Part shown: positions 58,774-64,000 of the stretch, piece after piece
Layout: each line of letters begins with the position of its first letter
Position numbering within the stretch: the first letter of the stretch is position 1
Assembly: GCA_964564865.1 (NCBI GenBank)
Contig: CAZMDA010000009.1
Location: 13,202 to 77,201 of the forward strand
DNA from: RBG-16-66-20 sp964564865
GTDB taxonomy: Bacteria > Pseudomonadota > Gammaproteobacteria > Burkholderiales > SG8-39
DNA: 64,000 nt
Direction of reading: 5' to 3'
Notes under the pieces: model-generated
Told to the model about the DNA's origin: nothing
The model's input: only the letters and a program-made list of their open reading frames with translations
The model's database searches: none
Translations under genes and position numbers: made by a program

Positions 58774-58800
58774 AAAAAGGCAGGGCCAGGCCCTGCCTTT
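58774..58800 (-). terminator. Rho-independent terminator after the lysine-rich peptide gene
   Basis: A perfect inverted repeat with 12-bp arms around one central base (58776-58787 and 58789-58800) is followed on the minus strand by a run of Ts (TTTTTCATTTT). It lies between the small gene (58823-58957) and DUF192, so the small mRNA ends here. The same hairpin also has three Ts on the plus strand. Confidence 0.85.
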
Positions 58801-58822
58801 CTCGATCCAGCATGGAGAAGAC

Positions 58823-58957
58823 TTACTTCTTCTTCTCGTCCTTCTTGTCGGCCTTCTTCTCCGACTTCTTCTTGTCGTCCTTCTTGTCCTGGGCAACCGC
58901 GTTGACGCTGGCGACGGCGAACATCGCGGTGAGGATCATGGCGAGAAACTTCGTCAT
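58823..58957 (-). CDS. 44-residue secreted lysine-rich peptide
   Basis: Too short for routine gene finding but well supported: ribosome site AGGAG 8 nt before ATG 58955-58957, a good signal peptide MTKFLAMILTAMFAVASVNAVAQ (cleavage after VNAVA), and the gene's own terminator just downstream. The mature part is only about 22 residues and is almost all Lys, Asp and Glu (DKKDDKKKSEKK... ending KKDEKKK). Short exported proteins with Lys-rich tails are common in Burkholderiales, but I know of no assigned function. Possibilities are a cell-surface or periplasmic polycation-like stress peptide. Confidence 0.75.
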   Translation of the reverse strand: MTKFLAMILTAMFAVASVNAVAQDKKDDKKKSEKKADKKDEKKK

Positions 58958-59390
58958 TTCACTTCTCCTGAGTTTTGGTTGTGTACGGGGTTACGCACCG
59001 AAACGGCCGCCCTCCCCAAGCCTCCCAACGCACGGGGTCCTGAGCGGTTGACCGGTCGGCACGGGCAGACCCGTATTGCCTCCCTATGGGTTGCCCCACG
59101 CAAGTGATTGTAAGGAAAAGGGGATTTCCTCACAATCCAGGCTAAGTCCTTGTTTTCAATTGGCTATCCTGCGTTTGCGGCACTCACCCCCCTCGCCGGT
59201 CCGGAGCACCGCCACCGAGTCGCTCGCCCCGGCTTCGCCACGGGTGCCAGCAGAACGGGTCCGGTCGCCACGGTCGCCGTGCGTGCCCGTCCATGCGGTC
59301 CGGGGCAGTTCGACGGACCGCCGGTTCGCGCCTGCCGGCGACCAGTAAAATGGCGGATTTCCCGCACCTCTCCACCTTTCCGCAAAGGCA
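58958..59390. other. 433-bp intergenic region upstream of icd
   Basis: No gene is supported. It contains a near-perfect 13-bp inverted repeat at 59106-59137 (one mismatch, 6-nt loop) and a TAAAAT -10-like box at 59346-59351, 39 nt before the icd ATG. The block 59170-59340 is GC-rich with several short inverted repeats and could hold a small RNA, but nothing I recognise. Open frames across it on both strands lack ribosome sites. Confidence 0.5.
59106..59137. promoter_or_regulatory. 13-bp inverted repeat upstream of icd
   Basis: GATTGTAAGGAAA, six bases, then TTTCCTCACAATC; the arms match at 12 of 13 positions. Flanking sequence does not follow with an immediate T run on either strand, so an operator or mRNA structure is likelier than a terminator. 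Confidence 0.45.
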
Positions 59391-61634
59391 ATGCCCGTGT
59401 CGACCGCGAAACCCAAGATCATCTACACCTTGACCGACGAGGCGCCGCGCCTCGCGACCTATTCCCTGCTGCCCATCCTGCGCGCGTTCACCAGACCGGC
59501 CGGCATCGTGATCGAGGAGAGCGACATCTCGGTGGCCGCCCGCATCCTCGGGGAGTTCCCGGACTACCTGACGCCGGAGCAGCGCATTCCCAACAACCTC
59601 GCCGAGCTGGGCAAGCTGACGCTCCGTCCCGAGGCCAACATCATCAAGCTGCCCAACATCAGCGCCCCGGTCGGGCAGCTGACCGCCGCGATCAAGGAGC
59701 TGCAGGCGAAGGGCTACAAGGTGCCCGACTATCCGGAGAATCCGAAGACCGACGCCGAGAAGGCGATCCGCGCGCGCTACGGCAAGGTGCTGGGCAGCGC
59801 AGTCAACCCGGTGCTGCGCGAGGGCAACTCGGACCGGCGCGCGCCGGCGGCGGTGAAGAACTACGCGCGCAAGAACCCGCATTCGATGGCCGAATGGGAC
59901 ATCGCCTCGCGCACCCATGTCTCGCACATGCACGCCGGCGACTTCTACCACGGCGAGAAGTCGATCACGGTGTCCCACGCCTGCGACGTGCGCATGGACC
60001 TGGTTACCCGCAGCGGCAAGACGATCGTGCTGCGGCCTTCGATCCCCCTGCTCGAGGGCGAAGTGATCGACAGCATGTACATGAGCAAGAAGGCCCTGTG
60101 CGCGTTCTTCGAGAAGGAGCTCGAGCACTGCAAGAAGCACGACCTGCTGTTCTCGCTGCACGTCAAGGCGACCATGATGAAGGTTTCGCATCCGATCGTG
60201 TTCGGGCACGCGGTGCGGGTGTTCTACAAGGACGTGTTCGAGAAGCACGCGCAGACCTTCGCCGAGCTGGGCGTGAACGTGAACAACGGCTTCGCCAACG
60301 TGCTGGAGAAGATCAAGGCCCTGCCGGAGGCGAAGCGCGCCGAGATCGAGGCCGACATCAAGGCCTGCGAGGCGAAGCGCCCGCGCCTGTCGATGGTGGA
60401 CTCGGCCAAGGGGATCAGCAACCTCCACAACCCCAACGACGTGATCGTCGATGCCTCGATGCCGGCGATGATCCGCGCCGGCGGCACGATGTGGGGCCCG
60501 GACGGCAAGATGTACGAGACCAAGGCGGTGCTGCCCGAGTCCACCTTCGCGCGCATCTACCAGGAGGTGATCAATTTCTGCAAGACCAACGGCGCCTTCG
60601 ATCCGCGCACCATGGGCACGGTGCCCAACGTCGGCCTGATGGCGCAGCAGGCCGAGGAGTACGGGTCGCACGACAAGACCTTCGAGGTGCCGGAGGATGG
60701 CGTCGCCCGCGTCGTCGACAACCATGACGGCCACGTCCTGATGGAGCAGAACGTCGAGGCCGGCGACATCTGGCGCACCTGCCAGACCAAGGACGCCGCG
60801 ATCCGCGACTGGGTCAAGCTGGCCGTCACCCGCGCCCGCCAGTCCAACACCCCTGCGGTGTTCTGGCTGGACGAGTACCGGCCGCACGAGAACGAGATCA
60901 TCAAGAAGGTGCGGCGCTACCTCAAGGACCACGACACCACGGGGCTGGACGTCCAGATCATGTCCCAGGTGCGCGCGATGCGCTTCACGCTGGAGCGCGT
61001 GATCCGCGGCAAGGACACCATCTCGGTGACCGGAAACATCCTGCGCGACTACCTCACGGACCTGTTCCCGATCATGGAGCTGGGCACCAGCGCGAAGATG
61101 CTGTCGATCGTGCCGCTCATGGCCGGCGGCGCCATGTTCGAGACCGGGGCCGGCGGCTCGGCGCCCAAGCACGTCCAGCAGCTCATGGAGGAGAACCACC
61201 TGCGCTGGGATTCCCTCGGCGAGTTCATGGCCATTGCGGTGTCGCTGGAGGACGTCGGCTACAAGCACCGCAACCGCAAGGCGGCGATCCTCGCCCGGAC
61301 CCTGGACGAGGCGACCGGCAAGCTGCTCGACAACAACAAGTCGCCCTCGCCCAAGACCGGGCAGCTGGACAACCGCGGCAGCCATTTCTACCTGGCGATG
61401 TACTGGGCGCAGGCGCTCGCCGCGCAAACGGAGGACGCGGAGCTGAAGGCCTACTTCGCCCCGCTCGCCAAGGCACTGGCGGACAACGAGAAGAAGATCG
61501 TGGACGAACTGAACGCGGTGCAGGGCAGGCCGGCCGACATCGGCGGCTACTATGCGGCGGTGCCGGCGAAGGCCGGCCCGGTCATGCGCCCGAGCGCGAC
61601 ATTCAACGCGGTGATCGACCCTCTGGCGGCCTGA
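59391..61634 (+). CDS. icd: NADP-dependent isocitrate dehydrogenase, monomeric type
   Basis: 747 residues, the size of the monomeric IDH class (IDH-II), unrelated in length to the 416-residue dimeric enzyme. Typical N-terminus KIIYTLTDEAPRLATYSLLPI, then NIIKLPNISAPVGQL, GNSDRRAPAAVKNYARKNPHSM, KTIVLRPSIPLLEGEVIDSMYMSK, DVIVDASMPAMIR, MGTVPNVGLMAQQAEEYGSHDKTF and FWLDEYRPHENEIIKKV. Oxidatively decarboxylates isocitrate to 2-oxoglutarate with NADPH. ATG 59391, directly after a spacer with GCAAAGGC as the only weak ribosome site. Confidence 0.97.
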   Translation: MPVSTAKPKIIYTLTDEAPRLATYSLLPILRAFTRPAGIVIEESDISVAARILGEFPDYLTPEQRIPNNLAELGKLTLRPEANIIKLPNISAPVGQLTAAIKELQAKGYKVPDYPENPKTDAEKAIRARYGKVLGSAVNPVLREGNSDRRAPAAVKNYARKNPHSMAEWDIASRTHVSHMHAGDFYHGEKSITVSHACDVRMDLVTRSGKTIVLRPSIPLLEGEVIDSMYMSKKALCAFFEKELEHCKKHDLLFSLHVKATMMKVSHPIVFGHAVRVFYKDVFEKHAQTFAELGVNVNNGFANVLEKIKALPEAKRAEIEADIKACEAKRPRLSMVDSAKGISNLHNPNDVIVDASMPAMIRAGGTMWGPDGKMYETKAVLPESTFARIYQEVINFCKTNGAFDPRTMGTVPNVGLMAQQAEEYGSHDKTFEVPEDGVARVVDNHDGHVLMEQNVEAGDIWRTCQTKDAAIRDWVKLAVTRARQSNTPAVFWLDEYRPHENEIIKKVRRYLKDHDTTGLDVQIMSQVRAMRFTLERVIRGKDTISVTGNILRDYLTDLFPIMELGTSAKMLSIVPLMAGGAMFETGAGGSAPKHVQQLMEENHLRWDSLGEFMAIAVSLEDVGYKHRNRKAAILARTLDEATGKLLDNNKSPSPKTGQLDNRGSHFYLAMYWAQALAAQTEDAELKAYFAPLAKALADNEKKIVDELNAVQGRPADIGGYYAAVPAKAGPVMRPSATFNAVIDPLAA

Positions 61635-61663
61635 GCGCGGGCGGCGCCGCGGGACCGCGCGCG

Positions 61664-61691
61664 GCAGGGGCCGCCCGAGGGCGGCCGCTGC
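61664..61691. terminator. Strong hairpin between convergent icd and csp genes
   Basis: Arms GCAGGGGCCGCCC and GGGCGGCCGCTGC pair with one mismatch around a tiny centre. Located in the 72-bp space between the icd stop and the csp stop. No T run follows, so termination may be weak or the structure may protect both 3' ends. Confidence 0.4.
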
Positions 61692-61706
61692 AGGCGCCCG
61701 GCGGGG

Positions 61707-61910
61707 CTAGCTCTTCTGGATGTTCGACGCCTGCTTGCCCTTGGGACCCTGCACCACGTCGAAGCTGACCTTCTCGCCTTCCTTGAGGGACTTGAAGCCC
61801 TGCATGTTGATGGCCGAGAAGTGGGCGAACAGGTCCTCGCTGCCGTCCTCCGGCGTGATGAAACCGTAGCCCTTCGCATCGTTGAACCATTTCACGGTGC
61901 CGATCGGCAT
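61707..61910 (-). CDS. Cold-shock domain protein, CspA family
   Basis: 67 residues, one CSD. RNP1 is KGYGFITPEDG and RNP2 is DLFAHFSAI; the rest matches (MPIGTVKWFNDAKGYGF at the N-terminus, GEKVSFDVVQGPKGKQASNI at the C-terminus). Binds single-stranded RNA and DNA as a chaperone. A good promoter lies 43 nt upstream, giving a 5' leader of about 36 nt, too short for the long cold-shock leader of E. coli cspA, so cold control through that mechanism is unlikely. Confidence 0.95.
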   Translation of the reverse strand: MPIGTVKWFNDAKGYGFITPEDGSEDLFAHFSAINMQGFKSLKEGEKVSFDVVQGPKGKQASNIQKS

Positions 61911-61952
61911 GGAGCGTTCCCCCAGGTTGCGCGCAGCAAGGCTGTTGGGCGG

Positions 61953-61981
61953 CTTTTACCCGCCTTCGCCGCCTGCGTCAA
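61953..61981 (-). promoter_or_regulatory. Sigma70 promoter of the csp gene
   Basis: On the minus strand TTGACG, a 17-nt spacer, TAAAAG. It is one of the best promoter matches in the window. The start site is expected near 61946. Confidence 0.7.
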
Positions 61982-61999
61982 GGGGCCGGGCGGCGGGGT

Positions 62000-62028
62000 T
62001 TGCGCTCCCCCATCGCATTGATTAGGAT
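62000..62028 (+). promoter_or_regulatory. Candidate promoter of clpS-clpA
   Basis: TTGCGC, 17-nt spacer, TAGGAT on the plus strand. The leader to the clpS ATG would be about 44 nt. Confidence 0.35.
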
Positions 62029-62078
62029 ACAAACAGACCGGGCGACGATGGAGCGTGCGGAACTGAACACGGTGCGCG

Positions 62079-62381
62079 ATGCAGCACAAGGACGATGCGG
62101 TACTGGAGGCGAAGAAGGCGAAGCTCAAGCCGCCGCCCATGTACAAGGTCATGCTGCTCAACGACGATTTCACGCCGATGGAGTTCGTCGTCCTGGTGCT
62201 GCAGAAGTTCTTCGCCATGAACCGCGAGCGCGCCACCCAGGTGATGCTCAAGGTGCACCGCGAGGGCATCGGGGTGTGCGGCGTGTTCCCGCGCGACGTC
62301 GCCTCGACCAAGGTACAGCAGGTGGCGGGCTTTGCGCGCAAGCACCAGCATCCGCTGCAGTGCGTGATGGAGGAAACCTGA
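62079..62381 (+). CDS. clpS: ClpS adaptor for N-end-rule proteolysis
   Basis: 100 residues. Core YKVMLLNDDFTPMEFVVLVLQKFF (the N-degron pocket residues N-D-D and M-E), then ATQVMLKVHREGIGVCGVFPRDVASTK and QHPLQCVMEE, all standard. Delivers substrates with bulky N-terminal residues to ClpAP. ATG 62079; the clpA ATG is 14 nt after the stop, a conserved operon. Confidence 0.96.
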   Translation: MQHKDDAVLEAKKAKLKPPPMYKVMLLNDDFTPMEFVVLVLQKFFAMNRERATQVMLKVHREGIGVCGVFPRDVASTKVQQVAGFARKHQHPLQCVMEET

Positions 62382-62394
62382 AAGGGAGCCCGGC

Positions 62395-64000
62395 ATGATC
62401 GCCCAGGAACTCGAAGTCAGCCTGCACATGGCGTTCGTCGAGGCGCGCCAGAAGCGTCACGAGTTCATCACCGTCGAGCACCTCCTGCTCGCGCTGCTGG
62501 ACAACCCGACCGCCGCCGAGGTGCTGCGCGCCTGCGGCGCCGGCATGGAGGAGCTGCGCAAGAACCTGTCGCAGCACATCTCCGAGCAGACGCCGCGCAT
62601 CGCCGCCGACCGCGAGGTGGACACGCAGCCGACGCTGGGCTTCCAGCGGGTGATCCAGCGCGCCATCCTGCACGTGCAGTCCTCGGGCAAGAAGGAGGTC
62701 ACCGGCGCCAACGTGCTGGTCGCGATCTTCGGCGAGAAGGACTCGCACGCGGTGTACTTCCTGCAGCAGCAGGGCATCACGCGCCTGGACGTGGTCAACT
62801 ACATCTCGCACGGCATCACCAAGACGCCCCAGGCAAGCCCGGCCAAGGGCGCCGAGGAGGCCGGCGAGGAGGCCCAGGCGGAGGCGGCCAACAGCCCGCT
62901 CGACAACTACACGCAGAACCTGAACGCGCAGGCGCTGGCGGGCAAGATCGACCCGCTCATCGGCCGCGACCGCGAGGTGGAGCGCGTCATCCAGACGCTG
63001 TGCCGCCGGCGCAAGAACAACCCGCTGCTGGTGGGGGAGGCGGGCGTGGGCAAGACCGCCATCGCCGAGGGCCTGGCGCGGCGCATCGTCGAGGGCAGCG
63101 TGCCCGAGCTGCTCGAGAAGTCCACCGTGTATGCGCTCGACATGGGCGCGCTGCTGGCGGGCACCAAGTACCGCGGCGACTTCGAGCAGCGCCTGAAGGC
63201 GGTGCTCAAGCAGCTGGTGGACAACCCCAACGCGATCCTGTTCATCGACGAGATCCACACCGTGATCGGCGCCGGCGCCGCCTCCGGCGGCACGCTGGAC
63301 GCCTCCAACCTGCTCAAGCCCGTGCTCTCCAACGGCCAGCTGAAGTGCATCGGCGCCACCACCTACACCGAGTACCGCGGCGTGTTCGAGAAGGACCACG
63401 CCCTGTCGCGCCGCTTCCAGAAGATCGACGTCCTGGAGCCCTCGGTCGAGGAGACGGTCGAGATCCTGAAGGGGCTGAAGACCCGCTTCGAGGCGCACCA
63501 CAGCGTCAAGTACACCGCCAACGCGCTCAGCACCGCGGCGGAGCTGTCGGCCAAGTACATCAACGACCGCCACCTGCCGGACAAGGCGATCGACGTCATC
63601 GACGAGGCGGGCGCGGCGCAGCGCATCCAGCCCAAGGCGAAGCAGAAGAAGGTGATCGGCAAGCTGGAGATCGAGGACATCATCGCCAAGATCGCCCGCA
63701 TCCCGCCGCGCAGCGTCTCGACCGACGACCGCAGCGCGCTGGCGAACCTCGACCGCGACCTGAAGGCAGTGGTGTTCGGCCAGGACAAGGCGATCGAGGC
63801 GCTCGCCAGCGCGATCAAGATGGCGCGCTCCGGCCTGGGCAACCCGCAGAAGCCGATCGGCTCGTTCCTGTTCTCAGGCCCCACCGGCGTGGGCAAGACC
63901 GAGGTCGCGCGCCAGCTCGCCTACTGCATGGGCATCGAGCTGATCCGCTTCGACATGTCCGAGTACATGGAGCGCCACGCGGTGTCGCGCCTGATCGGCG
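62395..64000 (+). CDS. clpA: ATP-dependent Clp protease ATP-binding subunit ClpA (3' end outside window)
   Basis: The first 535 residues are seen. N-terminal Clp repeat domain (MIAQELEVSLHMAFVEARQ, HEFITVEHLLLALLDNP), an acidic linker with AEEAGEEAQAEAANS, and the first AAA module: Walker A GEAGVGKT (214-221), Walker B AILFIDEIHTVIGAG, and arginine-finger region. The second AAA module starts with Walker A GPTGVGKT (495-502) and the frame runs off the window in EYMERHAVSRLIG. Unfolds proteins for ClpP. The GGGAG ribosome site precedes ATG 62395. Confidence 0.97.
   Translation, partial: MIAQELEVSLHMAFVEARQKRHEFITVEHLLLALLDNPTAAEVLRACGAGMEELRKNLSQHISEQTPRIAADREVDTQPTLGFQRVIQRAILHVQSSGKKEVTGANVLVAIFGEKDSHAVYFLQQQGITRLDVVNYISHGITKTPQASPAKGAEEAGEEAQAEAANSPLDNYTQNLNAQALAGKIDPLIGRDREVERVIQTLCRRRKNNPLLVGEAGVGKTAIAEGLARRIVEGSVPELLEKSTVYALDMGALLAGTKYRGDFEQRLKAVLKQLVDNPNAILFIDEIHTVIGAGAASGGTLDASNLLKPVLSNGQLKCIGATTYTEYRGVFEKDHALSRRFQKIDVLEPSVEETVEILKGLKTRFEAHHSVKYTANALSTAAELSAKYINDRHLPDKAIDVIDEAGAAQRIQPKAKQKKVIGKLEIEDIIAKIARIPPRSVSTDDRSALANLDRDLKAVVFGQDKAIEALASAIKMARSGLGNPQKPIGSFLFSGPTGVGKTEVARQLAYCMGIELIRFDMSEYMERHAVSRLIG

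Noticed and set aside
58763..58813. Longer start of the DUF192 gene at 58813
   Set aside because: It would be encoded by the terminator hairpin of the upstream mini-gene and would hide the signal peptide that begins at GTG 58762.
59156..59422. An 88-codon minus-strand frame in the icd upstream region
   Set aside because: No ribosome site, overlaps the icd start, and Arg/Gly-rich composition unlike real proteins here.

Overview
The window is a very GC-rich (about 70% by eye), densely coded stretch of a betaproteobacterial chromosome, probably an uncultured or draft-assembled Burkholderiales-type genome. Supporting signs are the rsmI / yraN / SIS-protein / BON-lipoprotein neighbourhood, a stand-alone RlmK and stand-alone heptose-phosphate adenylyltransferase, a split PntA, a monomeric NADP-isocitrate dehydrogenase, a Tat-exported TRAP substrate-binding protein and the clpS-clpA pair. 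Two 100-N scaffold gaps are present (6725-6824 and 11950-12049). The first is flanked by a 55-bp direct duplication and is almost certainly an unmerged contig overlap. The second cuts two genes. I see no tRNA, CRISPR, insertion sequence or prophage.

Layout. 1-4.6 kb: the end of a phosphomannomutase gene, rlmK, an RhlE-type helicase, a hotdog thioesterase, a conserved unknown and a GNAT acetyltransferase. 4.6-8.1 kb: heptose/envelope and housekeeping genes (rfaE2-like, BON lipoprotein, SIS isomerase, secreted HIRAN protein, yraN) divergent from rsmI. 8.1-11.9 kb: pyrC, a DUF3025 gene, RNase P RNA, an HD-domain protein and a truncated PAS protein. 12-17.3 kb: a TRAP transporter operon (dctP, attenuator, dctQ, dctM, amidase).

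17.4-39.1 kb reads as an ion, proton and osmotic homeostasis island. It holds two divergently transcribed Mrp-type antiporter clusters. One is a canonical MrpA(B)CDEFG operon on the plus strand. The other, on the minus strand, lacks MrpA but has E, F, G, an MbhD-like subunit, B, C, three D-type subunits and an 84-residue membrane protein. Next comes a tightly packed mscS / Kef-type antiporter / YbdK ligase / gamma-glutamyl hydrolase operon, then the proton-translocating transhydrogenase (pntA1-pntA2-pntB) and an osmoprotectant-type ABC fusion protein. These genes together could couple proton gradient, NADPH, potassium/sodium and compatible-solute control.

39-50.6 kb: an MsbA-like exporter, a four-PAS diguanylate cyclase, a molybdopterin oxidoreductase, and glycolate oxidase glcF, E and D with hydroxypyruvate isomerase (glycolate/glyoxylate use); glcF and glcE are separated by a reversed small gene. 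50.6-58.3 kb: two SulP anion transporters, an AapJQM-like amino-acid ABC transporter without its ATPase, and a PuuD-type urate hydroxylase membrane domain. 58.3-64 kb: a DUF192 protein, a 44-residue secreted lysine-rich peptide, icd, a cold-shock protein, clpS and the start of clpA.

Cross-cutting signals: several divergent gene pairs share overlapping -10 boxes that lie only 5-11 nt from the start codons, suggesting leaderless mRNAs; three genes whose homology-supported N-termini have no ATG/GTG/TTG; and a perfect 20-bp palindrome, of TetR-operator type, upstream of pntA.
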